In this document: one piece after another, positions 34,413 through 46,011 of the stretch
Layout of the letters: every line of letters begins with the position of its first letter
Numbering within the stretch: the stretch's first letter is position 1
NCBI RefSeq assembly: GCF_900090045.1
Contig: NC_041784.1
Location: 844,501 to 908,500, forward strand
Direction of reading: 5' to 3'
DNA from: Plasmodium malariae
Taxonomy: Eukaryota > Apicomplexa > Aconoidasida > Haemosporida > Plasmodiidae
Length of the DNA: 64,000 nucleotides
Translations under genes and position numbers: made by a program
Notes under the pieces: generated by a model
The model's database searches: none
The model's input: only the letters and a program-made list of their open reading frames with translations
What the model was told of the DNA's origin: nothing

Positions 34413-35414
34413 ATGAAAAAGAGAAAATTAGAAAGATGTATTTATCAAATATTAAACAGATTAAAAATCTATGTAAATATATGGATAAAAATAAAAAATG
34501 TAATAAAATACGTCGTAGGACATCTTACGTTAAGGAAAAAATTTAATGTTAAAACCTATAGAAAAAGACGAATATGCCCATCTATGACTTTAGTTCTTGA
34601 TTTAGACGAAACATTAATATATTGTACTAAAAAAAAAAAATATAATCATCAAAAAGAAGTGGACGTATTAATAAATGGAAAATATTTTTCTTTATATGTA
34701 TGTAAGAGGCCATATATAGATTTATTTTTTTCTGTTCTTTATCCATTTTATGAAATTATAATATTTACTACAGCAATAAAGTCATATGCTGATACAGTTC
34801 TCAATATAGTGGATGTTGATCATTACATTGACAAAAAATTTTACAGAGAAGATTGCTTTGAAATGAACAAAAAAGTTTATATAAAAAATTTAGTAAATAT
34901 TAAAAAAGAAATTTCGAAAATTGTTTTAATTGATGATTCAGATTTATCAGGTTTAAAATACCCAGAAAACTTTTTCCCAATCAAAAAATGGAGAGGGGAT
35001 TTAAATGATACTGAATTGTTAGATATAATTCCTTTTTTTTTAAATTTAAGAAAAGTACGTGATATAAGATCAATATGTTCTTTTAGGTTAAAAACACAAA
35101 ATGAAATTTCCAAAATGCTGAGTACAGCACCATTTAAACAAGTAAAATATTTGACTGAAGAAAATTCCAAAACTTTATATACGCATTCATTAGCTTTTCA
35201 AGCAATTAATTATTTAAAAATTTTTATGAACAAGTTCAGATATGCTAGCTCAAAAAAACAGTGGAATGAGTTGGGAAAAAAAGTAAATAGTAAATTAAAA
35301 TCCTATCCCTATTCCCTTTCAAAACTTAAGGGATCAAGTGATGATGAACAAAAAAAGAAACAAAGAAAAAAAAAATATACACAGGAAATAACAACACACT
35401 TAACAGGTCAGTGA
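34413..35414 (+). CDS. NIF/FCP1-SCP family (HAD) protein phosphatase
   Basis: Predicted Mg-dependent phosphatase of the FCP1/SCP class, typically acting on phospho-Ser/Thr such as the RNA polymerase II tail. Single exon, 333 aa. The HAD motif I is LDLDETL (Asp63 and Asp65 as nucleophile and acid/base). Later family blocks are present: KRPYIDLFF, FTTAIKSYADTVLNIVD, and IVLIDDSDLSGLKYPENFFP, matching the LDNSP...HPEN...P block of SCPs, with the usual Pro after DNS replaced. The basic N-terminal 55 residues could be a targeting or membrane-proximal region, and the tail is Lys-rich. Start at the first in-frame ATG after an AT-rich leader. Family sure, substrate unknown. Confidence 0.9.
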   Translation: MKKRKLERCIYQILNRLKIYVNIWIKIKNVIKYVVGHLTLRKKFNVKTYRKRRICPSMTLVLDLDETLIYCTKKKKYNHQKEVDVLINGKYFSLYVCKRPYIDLFFSVLYPFYEIIIFTTAIKSYADTVLNIVDVDHYIDKKFYREDCFEMNKKVYIKNLVNIKKEISKIVLIDDSDLSGLKYPENFFPIKKWRGDLNDTELLDIIPFFLNLRKVRDIRSICSFRLKTQNEISKMLSTAPFKQVKYLTEENSKTLYTHSLAFQAINYLKIFMNKFRYASSKKQWNELGKKVNSKLKSYPYSLSKLKGSSDDEQKKKQRKKKYTQEITTHLTGQ

Positions 35415-35659
35415 GGAAACCGCTGCTACCCCCTTCATACAGACACAAATGTGGTTGCTTTTACACTTTTCGTAAAATACAAACATATGTCTAGACTGAA
35501 TTAAAAATAAGTGTACTTATGTGTGTGCAAAAAGAAAAAAAAATTTATTATGACCATTTTAGCTAGTTATCCTACTGTCCCATTTTTTAAAGTGCAAATA
35601 ATTCTATAGTGTTATTTATGCATACGTAAATACCTACATACATGTATTCAAATATACAT

Positions 35660-35975
35660 ATGTTTAAACGTACACACATTCAAACGTGTACATATTCAAA
35701 CGTACACATATTCAAACGCATACATATTCAAACGTCCACATATTCAAACGTACACATATTCAAACGTACACATATTCAAACGTATACATATTCAAACGTA
35801 TACATATTCAAACGTATACATATTCAAACGTATACATATTCAAACATATACATATTCAAACGTATACATATTCAAACATATACATATTCAAACGTACACA
35901 TATTCAAACGTACACATATTCAAACGTATGCATATTCAAACGTATGCATATTCAAACGTACATATGTTCATACAT
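35660..35975. repeat. 16-bp array CACATATTCAAACGTA
   Basis: About nineteen copies of a 16-bp unit with CA/TA/TG variants. Not a multiple of three; shadow ORFs only. Confidence 0.96.
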
Positions 35976-36439
35976 ACGTACCTATATATACTTGTAAAAC
36001 TACAACATAATTTGTTTTTTTGTGTGTGCTTTTTTTTTTTTTTTTTTTGATGGTATTAAAAATGGTAGAACATATTCATGAATATTTATATATATATATA
36101 TTATATACATACGTATGTATACAAAAAAGATAAATTAAAAAAGGGCTTTTTTTTTTTTTTTTTTTTTCAAGTTTTAAATATCATTAATTATTATTTATTA
36201 TGAAGATATACAGTTGTAATTCATATACATATATACTTGCGCGAATACGTATAATATATGCATACATACATACGTACAAGTGTGTGTATATGATCTTCTT
36301 CATCCATTTAATTAAAAAATTATGAATAAACTACTCAAAAATTAACAGAAAAAATACATTTATTTTTAATATCTCGAAGACAAATTTTAGTAACCTTGAA
36401 AGCGTGTACATATCGTGTTTATATAACGCATTTATACAA

Positions 36440-36760
36440 CGCTTTTGTATAATCTATATACGTTTAACCTATTTGTATAATCTATATATGTTTAACCTAT
36501 TTGTATAATCTATATATGTTTAATCTATTTGTATAATCTATAAATGTATTACCTATTTGTATAACCTATATATGTATTACCTATTTGTGTAACCTATTTA
36601 TGTAACCTAGATATGTATTACCTATTTGTGTAACCTAGATATGTATTACCTATTTGTATAACCCATATATGTATTACCTATTTGTATAACCCATATATGT
36701 ATTACCTATTTGTGTAATCTATTTGTGTAACCTATTTGTGTAACCTATTTGTATAATATA
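36440..36760. repeat. Approx. 27-bp array TTTGTATAATCTATATATGTTTAACCTA
   Basis: About a dozen diverged copies, grading from TTTAACC to TATTACC variants, indicating an older array than its neighbours. Confidence 0.9.
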
Positions 36761-36773
36761 TGTACAAAAGTTG

Positions 36774-36956
36774 TTATGTACTAAGGCGAAATCCGGGTAT
36801 CTTCAAACAGGCCCCTAACAAATCAAATGTGTTTGTACACATACAAACTATTTTTATCATATTGCTATTTTTAATATCCATAATGTTATCATTTTGTTTT
36901 TTTAATTTATACCTTAGACTATTCTTATCATTGTAAGAACCATTTTCCATTTGCAT
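36774..36956 (-). CDS. Possible small ORF, 60 aa
   Basis: The ATG at 36956, preceded by an AT-rich leader and poly-A on that strand, opens MQMENGSYNDKNSLRYKLKK, then IKIVCMCTNTFDLLGACL and ends FRLST. It is not low-complexity and stands out from the array downstream. It could be complete, or the last exon of a gene whose upstream exon lies at 37400-37510. No family recognised. Confidence 0.3.
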   Translation of the reverse strand: MQMENGSYNDKNSLRYKLKKQNDNIMDIKNSNMIKIVCMCTNTFDLLGACLKIPGFRLST

Positions 36957-36989
36957 TTTAAAAATATAAAGTAAACAATTATTACATTG

Positions 36990-37023
<34 letters not shown>

Positions 37024-37399
37024 CTGAACTTATATTAGCGTGATGGGTAAAAATGAGAAATAATAATTGGCTAGTTACTAATACTTTTTTTTTTTTTTTT
37101 TTTTTTTTCTTTTTAAAGTTTTGCATATTTTAATATATGGTTTTTTCTGTAAGAAAATAATTAAAAATTAAAATAGCTTTTTATATGCTTGAGGGAAGAG
37201 AATAGAACAAATTTATTTAAAGTAATGCTTTTATTTAAAATACTGCTTTTATTTAAAATACTGCTTTACAGATTATGCATAAAATATGGTACGACATTTT
37301 GTGAAAAGCCTGAAATGTTGAATATATATATATATATGTATAGTGCAATGTTTTGTAATATTAAGCCGAGTTATTAACGTGTAATCACATTTTCTTACC

Positions 37400-37512
37400 T
37401 CATTTTTTTGCTAAATCATTTACTACGTATATTCTACTTGCTACATTTTTCCTTATTCCACGACTAATCTCGTTTTGATATGAAGTAAAAGTCGTGCATC
37501 CTCTTTTTACAT
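37400..37512 (-). other. Exon-like island, frame ambiguous
   Basis: GC-richer block followed by a GTAAGA donor at 37392. On the minus strand two frames look coding: DARLLLHIKTRLVVE to TAA, and TTFTSYQNEISRGIRKNV continuing to TGA. I cannot choose; it may belong with the ORF at 36774-36956. Confidence 0.22.
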
Positions 37513-37775
37513 AAAAACAATTAAGCAGAATATATAAAACATATCATTCCTATAAAGTAGCGTCCGTTAAAGAGAAACACATACACGCACATATATATAT
37601 ATATATATAACACGCAGAACACAGTTGCGTGATAGTGTATAAGCTATAGTACTTGATAGAAAGAACATTATGCCTTATACTAGTTTAATGTTTTCATGGG
37701 TTCTTACAACAAAGGTCCTTTTTTGTTTCGTCTGTTCATAAAAGTGTGCACAGCAATATATACATATATATATAC

Positions 37776-37827
<52 letters not shown>

Positions 37828-37932
37828 ACATGTAAATATCCACGGAACTGCAACGCGCAAAATATAAATATATAATTCTGTACATCTTTCCCATTTGCTG
37901 CTTTTTTTTTTTTTTTTTACAAATATAATTTA

Positions 37933-38208
37933 ATGTTTTTAAGTAATATGAAAATGTGCGTACAGAAGGTTATTAAGGAAAAATTAAGTGCAGCCTTAAA
38001 ACCAACATTCCTAGAGCTGATTGATAAATCATGTGGTTGTGGGACGTCATTTGATGCTGTAATAGTTTCGAACAATTTTACTGATAAAAGATTATTAGAC
38101 AGACATAGACTAGTTAACGATGTTATAAAAGATGAATTACAAAACATACATGCCTTTTCAATGAAATGTCATACTCCTGCTGAATACGACAAAATAAAAA
38201 GTACATAA
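37933..38208 (+). CDS. BolA-like protein
   Basis: Small BolA-fold protein; eukaryotic BolA2/3 homologues partner monothiol glutaredoxins in iron-sulfur cluster handling. Single exon, 91 aa. Recognisable elements: helix VQKVIKEKLSAALKP, the central CGCGTSFDAVIVSNNF, the invariant-His block LLDRHRLVNDVIKDEL, and NIHAFSMKCHTPAEY, matching the family end IHAF..K..TP..W. The Cys residues before the loop could be cluster ligands. A second ATG six codons in is an alternative start. No clear targeting peptide, so a cytosolic BolA is favoured, though short presequences cannot be excluded. Confidence 0.93.
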   Translation: MFLSNMKMCVQKVIKEKLSAALKPTFLELIDKSCGCGTSFDAVIVSNNFTDKRLLDRHRLVNDVIKDELQNIHAFSMKCHTPAEYDKIKST

Positions 38209-38391
38209 ACAATTACTATATTTTTTCTGTATTATTGGACTAATGTAAAAAATAAATGAATTTCCCTTTTATTTTTAAAATAGTTTAACACTACCTACTC
38301 GTGACGAAGTATTATTTTACACTGTAACGCATGGCTATAATAATATGCGCGTGCAGCTTGTATTTTTAAGAATAAAGAAAAAAACAAATAA

Positions 38392-38610
38392 ATGAATGAA
38401 TGAACAGGTAATCAAATGAATATATAAAAAGAATGTATAAATAAATGAATGAACAGGTAATCAAATGAATATATAAAAAGAATGTATAAATAAATGAATG
38501 AACAGGTAATCGAATGAATATAAAAAAAGAATGTATAAATAAATGAATGAACTGATAATCAAGTGAATATGTAAAAAGAATGTATAAATAAGTGAATAAA
38601 TGAGTAAAAT
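38392..38610. repeat. About 62-bp array containing AATGAATGAACAGGTAATC
   Basis: Four tandem copies of a long unit with AACAGGTAATCAAATGAATA and AAAAGAATGTATAAATAAATG segments; copies diverge by a few bases. Confidence 0.9.
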
Positions 38611-38826
38611 TAGCTTATTTTGTTAATTATTACAAGTGTGGAATTTTTAAATTTTAGAAAAAAGTATAAATTTATAAATGCAGCAATTTATATTTTCCTG
38701 TCTGCACATCAAATTCGTTATTAGCATGTTTTCTTTTATTTACATTTACCTTGTTCATATTTTGTACATACACACATATATATACATGTATATATATATT
38801 TTACTTAATCACACCATACACAATAC

Positions 38827-38865
<39 letters not shown>

Positions 38866-38946
38866 AAAACGAAAATTCTCAAAGATACTTCACTAAATAA
38901 TGAAAGAATGTAATCCTTTTCAAAAATAATTCAAATGGTGCGCGTT

Positions 38947-38977
<31 letters not shown>

Positions 38978-39310
38978 TTCCCTTACCTCGTTTATTTCAT
39001 TTAATTTTATTGCTCACCATTTAATAAATTGTATAAATATAAATGAGGACATGAGAGTTCATTTTTTTTTTTTTTTTTTTTTTTTTTTTCTTCTTAATTG
39101 TATAGCTATTAATTTTTTATTATATTTATTTAAAAAGGTTTTTTTGCTATGTGATACATTTTGTTCATTTTTTGACACATGAACTGATATTTTTTTTTTA
39201 TAATACCATTGTCTACATATAAGACCGTTGAAATATAGGGAAAAAAATAAAGTATTCACTAAATCTAATTATTTTTTAAAATTATGATTTACGCACTTAT
39301 TTTTACAGTA

Positions 39311-39502
39311 ATGATGGGAGATCAGCAGCACCAAGATGCACGGCATAATTTAGAGGGCGCAAACAACGACGTGCATGTACATATGTATATATATCTATAT
39401 ATTTATAATATATACAAATATGTATGTATAAATATGTATATTTACGCCTATGCAACATTTTCATAGTTGATTCCACAGGTAGAAATGTCTGTCACTTCGT
39501 AG
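39311..39502 (+). other. Possible two-exon coding island
   Basis: 39311-39376 follows a TTTTTACAG acceptor, is GC-rich and reads MMGDQQHQDARHNLEGANND before a GTACAT donor. 39479-39502 follows a TTCCACAG acceptor and adds VEMSVTS then TAG, in phase. Probably the 3' end of a small gene whose 5' exon I cannot find; the opposite strand of the first exon is also partly open. Confidence 0.25.
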
Positions 39503-39969
39503 TAATGGTAATAATAAGTATTGCCCGTAGTGCAAAAATGTTTACATTTTTACTTTACTATTAACAGGACGTTCACGTGACTTATATAAAATGAACGAGT
39601 TGAAATTTATTTGTAGTATGCTCAAATATTCATAATGATTACACATTTTTGTGGTTTTCCATAATTTTCCTCCTTGTTTTGTACCACACTATGATATACT
39701 GTAGTATGCTACGCTATACTATTCTTTCCTTTTCTTTCCATTATTATCATTTTTTTCGAGTTGCAAACGTGCACATAATGTACATATACATGTGAATATG
39801 TATATAATCCTCGTAAGGACTATAACACTATTTTTATTATTCCATGAACTTCTTATTTAATTTTTCTTTCCTTCACCCGCATCAAAATTAATACTATCAC
39901 GCTTTTTCCTTTTTTGTTACAAGGAAAATAAGTTAAACTGTTTAACAGGAAAATTATATATATTACAAT

Positions 39970-40072
39970 TTTACGCCATTTTATGCCATTTTATGCCATT
40001 CTATGCAATTTTATGTCATTCTATGCAATTTCATGCCATTCTATGCAATTTCATGCAATTTTATGCTATTTT
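39970..40072. repeat. 10-bp TTATGCCATT array
   Basis: About ten copies of TTATGCCATT/TCATGCAATT. Shadow ORFs only. Confidence 0.9.
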
Positions 40073-40314
40073 TTTTCCTAGTAATTTTATTTATTTTTTT
40101 TTTTTACTCTATTTCCTTGCTGTTCATATATTGTGCGTTATTATTAAAAATATTGTTTTACTTTTTAGTACAAAAAATTCTACAGTTCAACTGTTCATTA
40201 CTCATGTGTAAAAGCGAGCGTAATTATGTGCTATCACGTTTTGATAATTCATTCATTTGTTCCTAATTATGCGTTCCACAAAAAAAAATAGAATAAATAA
40301 ATAAAATAATAAGG

Positions 40315-40542
40315 TATATTAATATAGTAAAATTATATTCTAATATAGTAAAATTATATTCTAATATAGTAAAATTATATTCTAATATAGTAAAATAATA
40401 TACTAATATGGTAAAATAATATACCAATATAGTAAAATAATATACCAATATAGTAAAATAATATACTAATATGGTAAAATAATATACCAATATGGTAAAA
40501 TAATATACCAATATGGTAAAATAATATACCAATATGGTAAAT
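40315..40542. repeat. 21-bp array TAATATAGTAAAATTATATTC
   Basis: Eleven copies in two variant blocks (TTATATTC then ATATACCAATATGG). The minus strand is open in the repeat frame (YYFTILV), but no unique coding sequence flanks it, so I treat it as non-coding. Confidence 0.92.
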
Positions 40543-41875
40543 TAACAAATAAAATAATTAAATAAAAAATCAGCTATTCACTCATTTCTCCCATCCCATC
40601 AAATGAAATGTCCAACTTAAAATAGAGGCTAAAAGCTAAATGAATGTAAAAAAAGAAATAGAAAAAATAGAAAAGAAATATAAAAAGAAATAAAAAGAAA
40701 TATAAAAAATATAAAAAAAAAAAAAATAAAGACCGGAAATTGAACGTACATATTTAAAAAATAACATTAACAGTAAGAAAAAAAAAAGGAAAGAATAAAA
40801 AAAAAAAAAAAAAAAAAAACATACATACATATATTTCAAATGTAGACTGAAAATTTATGAACAAGTAATAAAAAAAAGAAAGAACAGACAAACATAGACA
40901 CGCACAAAGATACACACTTACACACACAAACATACACACACCTAGGCAAATACTCTCAAGGTCTGTAATATTTAAAGTACCAAAAAAAAAAAAAATAGAA
41001 TAAAAATTATGAACAAGTAATAAATATGTAAATAACGGAAAACTAATAAATTTGAGGGAAATAATTCTACGATATTTTATTAGGTATATAAAAAGAAAAA
41101 CATGCGATTATATATATCTAAAATGTGTATATTTTTTTGTACATATATATATATATATATATATATAAATGATATGTTTAACTACATTCTAGTATACAAA
41201 ATAAAATAAAATAAAATAAAGGGAAATTAAAGATAGTAAAAATGGAAAACTAAAAGTAAAAAATAAAAATGAAATTAAAATGAACATAAAAAGGGAAATA
41301 AAAATGAAATAAAAGTGAAGGTAAAAAAGAAATAAAAGTGAAAGTAAAAATAAAAAACTAAAAGTTAAAAGTTAAGAGTAATAAATTTGAAATAAACAAA
41401 AATAATCGAATGCGCATGTCAAATGTGTATACGTACATTTTTAGGTTATTGTACATTTACATAACACAAAATATATTTTAGTATTTTTTTTTTTTCTTAT
41501 AAATTACTTTTTTTCACATTATTGCAGTTTTATTGTTTGTTAAGCAGTACAGTACAAATGTGTACGTATGTGTATGTATATATATATTATGTATGTATAT
41601 ATGTATGTATTTATATATGTATGTATTTATATATGTATGTATTTATATATATATGTATAATATATATATATGTATAATATATATATATGTGCATATGTGT
41701 ATATGTACGTGTGTGTACGCTTATGTATGTACGTATGTATGTGAATACATTTACGCGTTTACGAATTTACAAATTTACGCATGTGTAAATATACCTACTT
41801 ACACACAAATAACGAATTTAATAAAATGACTGTACCAGCTAATATATAATTAAAATAAAATATAAATTTTGTTAA

Positions 41876-41907
<32 letters not shown>

Positions 41908-42344
41908 GTGAAAAGAAAAGAAAGTAATTTATATTTTGTTTTTTGTGCGGTTATTATTACACTTTTATGGAAAATAAAACCACAAAATTAAAAAAAGATA
42001 AAAATATAGGGGATAATATCTCTAAGCGTGTACTATAAATAGTACAGAGAATTATTTATTAGTTTGTTTATTCGTTTATTTGTCTTTCTGTTTTCTTTCC
42101 TGCTTATTTTTTTATTTATTTATTTTTTTTTTTTTTATAGACTTTGACAACTAGATATTTAAGTGAAAAAAATAACATAAAAAAAAAAACAAAAAAAAAC
42201 AAGCGCATGAGCATACCCACGCACGCACACACAATAAATAAATAAATACTGCCCATATATGGTCAGCCCTCATACACTCAGCATATATATATACCTACAT
42301 ATATATATATATATATATATATATAAGAATCCGTGAATCGTAAG

Positions 42345-43727
42345 ATGGAAAAGCTAAACTTGCCAGAATGGAACGATATCGAAAGATATTTTAAAGACCC
42401 GGAGTTGCTTACAGCAGAAATATTATTTGTAGCTCTGACCTTATGTAACGTTTTTGTTATGTACAGGTTATTTTTAGATGTTATACCATATCCTATTTTT
42501 GTTACATGGTGGCAATTGGCACAAGGGTTATTAGTTGCATATGTGTGTGGAGAGCTGGGTCGTGAATTTCCCAAATTTGCATATTTTCCAAAAGTGGAAA
42601 TTAATGAAAATATGTTGAAGGTGTTATTTGTACCATCTATTTTTTACTGTTTGATGCTTGTATTGTCGAATTATTTATTATTTAAAACACCTTGTATAGC
42701 ATCTTATCCTGTACTTGTAAGTTTTACTGTTGTCTTTCATCATCTTACTCGTTTTATTGGATGCGGAGAAGAATATATGCCTTTAAGATGGAAATCAATT
42801 GTATTTTTATTAGCTGCATTTATTATTGGCTGTTTTGATTCAAAAATAACAGGAAAAGGAGTTATAATATGGGCATTATTATATGCATTATTTTCAGCAA
42901 TATTTAGAGCTGGGTTTATGCAAAAAATTATGCATTTAGTAGATGGAAAGGGAAATACTTTACATAATAATCAGCATTTACTTGGTGTATTAATATTACC
43001 AATATTGATATTATTATCAGGAGAATGGACAGTGTTTGCACATATGCCATATAATATTACATTATTACATACCTGGCAAACATGGGGTTGTTTAGTAACA
43101 GTTGGAACATTACCATTTATAAAGAATGTTATTTCAAATAGATTAGTTAGAAGGACAGGTCAAGGACCATGGAGAATTTTAGAAATTATATCTATTATAT
43201 TTGTATTTTTTATCGGTATGACTTATAATGCACCTTCCTTTAAAGGTTACTTAGCTATAATATGTGTAATTATAGGTAGATGCCTTGGAGCATTTGATGT
43301 ATTATTAAATGCATCAGATTATATGCTTGCAGAAGATGAACGTAAGAGGAAAACATCTAAATCTAATTATGCAAAAAGTAGACAAGGAACACAAGCATCC
43401 AAACCATTTTTATCCGGAGGGGAACATGAAGATGATGAAGAAAGTTCTTTTAGTTCTAATGATAGCAAAAGTTACCAAGGCTCACAAAATTATGATGACA
43501 AAGAGAGTATAAATAGTAGCTCTCAACAATATAGTGTTCATAAAGGAACAACTAGCAGAATGGATAGTTCATCTAATCAAACAAGTAATGATCCAATGTC
43601 CGCTGACGAGAGCAGGATGGGAAGTGAACGCAAAGCAAATGAAAGAGGTGCGAGTTTCCACACCAAGTCCAAGTTGTCCAGAAATTACTCCTCAAAGCAA
43701 CAAGAAATGGTGGATTCGCAGGCTTGA
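42345..43727 (+). CDS. GAP40: Glideosome-associated protein 40 (GAP40)
   Basis: Polytopic inner-membrane-complex protein that helps anchor the actomyosin glideosome used for gliding and invasion. Single exon, 460 aa from the ATG at 42345; a GTG 12 bp upstream is not used. About nine hydrophobic segments between 20 and 325 (for example AEILFVALTLCNVFVMY, VLFVPSIFYCLMLVLSNYLL, RILEIISIIFVFFIGM). The C-terminal 130 residues are hydrophilic and Ser-rich (DDEESSFSSNDSKSYQGSQ), consistent with the phosphorylated tail known for GAP40. Its fold resembles nucleotide-sugar/DMT transporters (YPIFVTWWQLAQG), so an SLC35-like transporter would be the alternative call. Order beside BolA, NIF and RAP genes fits the GAP40 locus as I remember it. 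Confidence 0.82.
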   Translation: MEKLNLPEWNDIERYFKDPELLTAEILFVALTLCNVFVMYRLFLDVIPYPIFVTWWQLAQGLLVAYVCGELGREFPKFAYFPKVEINENMLKVLFVPSIFYCLMLVLSNYLLFKTPCIASYPVLVSFTVVFHHLTRFIGCGEEYMPLRWKSIVFLLAAFIIGCFDSKITGKGVIIWALLYALFSAIFRAGFMQKIMHLVDGKGNTLHNNQHLLGVLILPILILLSGEWTVFAHMPYNITLLHTWQTWGCLVTVGTLPFIKNVISNRLVRRTGQGPWRILEIISIIFVFFIGMTYNAPSFKGYLAIICVIIGRCLGAFDVLLNASDYMLAEDERKRKTSKSNYAKSRQGTQASKPFLSGGEHEDDEESSFSSNDSKSYQGSQNYDDKESINSSSQQYSVHKGTTSRMDSSSNQTSNDPMSADESRMGSERKANERGASFHTKSKLSRNYSSKQQEMVDSQA

Positions 43728-44071
43728 CGCGTGGTCAAGGGGTGTAGCAGCAGGAGTAGCAGTGGGGGCACATATTATGTATATATATATATATATGTAT
43801 GCATATATGTATTATGCATAAGCATATAGTGCGCTCTGGTTGCTATTACTGTAGAGGAATACTACTTTAAAAAAATATACCGTTCCGCAATTTCAAGTTA
43901 CAATTTTTTTTTTTAAATTCATAATTCTTTAAAAGGAAAAAGCGCGTAAAAACGTGCATATTTATATATGCACATATGTACATCCGCGCATGATGTTGTT
44001 GATTTTAGTTTTTCAAAAGTAGTATTTAATAGCTAGCTGTTCCACATAGTAGAAAGTGAGTATAAGAACAT
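43728..44071. other. GAP40 3' flank
   Basis: TATATATG microsatellite at 43778-43812 and AT-rich spacer. No coding sequence supported. Confidence 0.5.
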
Positions 44072-44909
44072 TTATTGTCCCGAAAGTAACGCCTTATCAG
44101 TAACAGACATTGTAATATGCTCCTGAATTAGGGGAAGTAAACTTTTAATTGTAGTACTTATTACTGTGTATTTTTTAAACCCGGACAATGAACATACAGA
44201 GAGAGAGAGAGAGAGAGAGATATAAAAAATAGTACAATATAATAAAATAATAAAATAATAAAATAATATAATAATATAATATTATAATAATATAATAATA
44301 TAATAATATAATAATATAATAATATAATAATATAATAATATAATAATATAATAATATAATAATATAATAATATAATAATATAATAATATAATAATAAAAT
44401 AACGAAAGTGCGGAAGAATGTTAATGCAGATAGGTAGATTAATATTTAATGTGTGCTTACGTTAAATGCGTAGTTTGTTTATATTTTCGTTCATTTTGTT
44501 TTCTTTTACTCATTGTCATTCATTTTCACTGATATTTCTTTTTTTTTTTTTTTTTTTTTTTTTCCTTCTCTCACCTGCTTCTTCATTGATTGAAATATGT
44601 AAATGCATATAAAAAGAACGAATTTATGATTTTTACGAAAAATCTCTTATTTATCTTGTCCTTTTTGTCTTTTTGTTTTTTTTTGTTTTTTTTTTTTTTT
44701 TTTTTTTTTTTTCCTTTTTTTATACTTTTTATTGTTATATTCATTGTAACTTACGGTTTTTTTTTCATTGTAATTTCTGGTCTTTTTTTCATTATAATTT
44801 TTGGTCTTTTTTTTTGTTGTACTTTTTGGTGCTATTTTTATTACAATTTTTATTACCATTATTATTATTATTACGTACATTAAAATTATATATTATATAT
44901 TGCACATTT

Positions 44910-44995
<86 letters not shown>

Positions 44996-45338
44996 TATTA
45001 GTGTCAAATTGTTTCCAAAATGTATCATCCATAAATATACATATATACATATATAAGTTTCTCTAAATACAATAACGCTAAGTTTATAAATTTTTAAGAA
45101 CAAAGATACGTATTAACAATTATTTTAGTATATGCAGAGTGACAAAAGGAAAAGTGTAGAACGAAGAATATTAAATATTTAAGTAAGCAATTTCCCTTTT
45201 TGTCTACTCACCTATGCACATGCTCTCACTATGTTGTAGGATTGACTGTTCATTACACATGTTTTTGCCATTCTCTGAAGTTATTGTGTACATAAATGTA
45301 GACACATATACGACATTTTGATCTGTTTGCCTCTCCAT
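44072..45338 (-). CDS. Probable small three-exon gene, about 68 aa
   Basis: Exon 1 (45338-45212) is strongly coding-like: ATG opens MERQTDQNVVYVSTFMYTIT, continues to EQSILQHSESMCI and ends at a GTGAGT donor, phase 1. A 29-bp exon at 45077-45049 (after AACTTAG, before GTATAT) adds ALLYLEKLIY. Exon 3 at 44122-44072 after CCCCTAATTCAG adds EHITMSVTDKALLSGQ and TAA. Phases agree throughout. The helix ALLYLEKLIYEHIT with its spacing is faintly like the long helix of histone-fold subunits such as TAF13/SPT3; this is speculation. Exon 1 alone I would accept at 0.6; the micro-exon is the weak link. Confidence 0.42.
44195..44400. repeat. (GA)n followed by TAATAATATAA array
   Basis: (GA)9 at 44201-44220 then about 150 bp of ATAATAT/ATAATAA trinucleotide-like repeat, inside the last intron of the proposed small gene. 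Confidence 0.93.
44893..44994. repeat. (AT)n followed by poly-T
   Basis: A pure (AT)n of about 48 bp abuts a T-run of about 32 bp, a typical hypervariable tract. Confidence 0.95.
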
Positions 45339-45935
45339 TTTTTACCATATGTATATTTTCTTTTTATATTTATACATATTAATATGCATGCACATGTATG
45401 TATGCACGTACATATATATGTATTTGTTTTCCTCCTTTTTTTGTGCGTTTACACATGTGCGGATATTTTTCTTTTTCCTTGGAGTTACATATTTGTGTCG
45501 ATTTTATTTTAGTTTATTTTTTTATTTTTATACCAAAGTTGAAATACATAATTTGAACAAAAAGTAAACATCTATTATGTATTTTTATTTTTTATTTTTT
45601 TTTTTCTTTTTTCTAATTACACATGTAGACATTCCTTGATACAAGAATGCCATAACTTCACTCAGATGTTCTTATAAATGTTCGTACATGCATGATTTAT
45701 ATATTTGTGTGCATAATAAAATAAGGTGCTCTTCGTATAAAATATAATACATAAGGAAGGGAAGAAAAAAAAAGAACGAATTAACTAATTAATTAATTAA
45801 TTAATTAAAAAGTAGTGCACCAAATAGTGCAAAAAAAATGTGCTATTTGTAGAAGCCTCATCTTGCGTAAGTTGAGATATGATGTATATTATATATACAC
45901 AGAAGAGAAAAAAAAAAAAAAAGTACTTGTACGTA

Positions 45936-46011
<76 letters not shown>

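Larger units (their letters stand above)
35415..36773. other. Spacer with two tandem arrays
   Basis: Downstream of the NIF gene. Holds the arrays at 35660-35975 and 36440-36760, poly-T at 36031-36047 and 36150-36167, and otherwise featureless AT-rich sequence. Confidence 0.5.
38209..42344. other. Long AT-rich intergenic region between BolA and GAP40
   Basis: Contains the arrays listed below, poly-T/poly-A blocks (38832-38863, 38948-38972, 39061-39090, 40799-40819, 41882-41907), and (TATG)n at 41575-41690. Only the small exon pair at 39311-39502 and a coding-like minus stretch near 38680-38740 (frame reading NNEFDVQTGKYKLLHL) hint at coding content. Confidence 0.45.

Noticed and set aside
40263..40532. 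89-codon minus ORF of YYFTILV repeats
   Set aside because: 21-bp array with no flanking unique coding sequence.
42278..42574. 98-codon minus ORF over the GAP40 start
   Set aside because: Antisense shadow of GAP40 coding sequence.
42345..43727. GDP-sugar (SLC35C-like) transporter
   Set aside because: Fold similarity is real, but the Ser-rich phosphorylation-type tail and neighbourhood favour GAP40.
44590..45056. Phe/Tyr-rich ORFs on both strands
   Set aside because: Products of poly-T, (AT)n and ATT runs.
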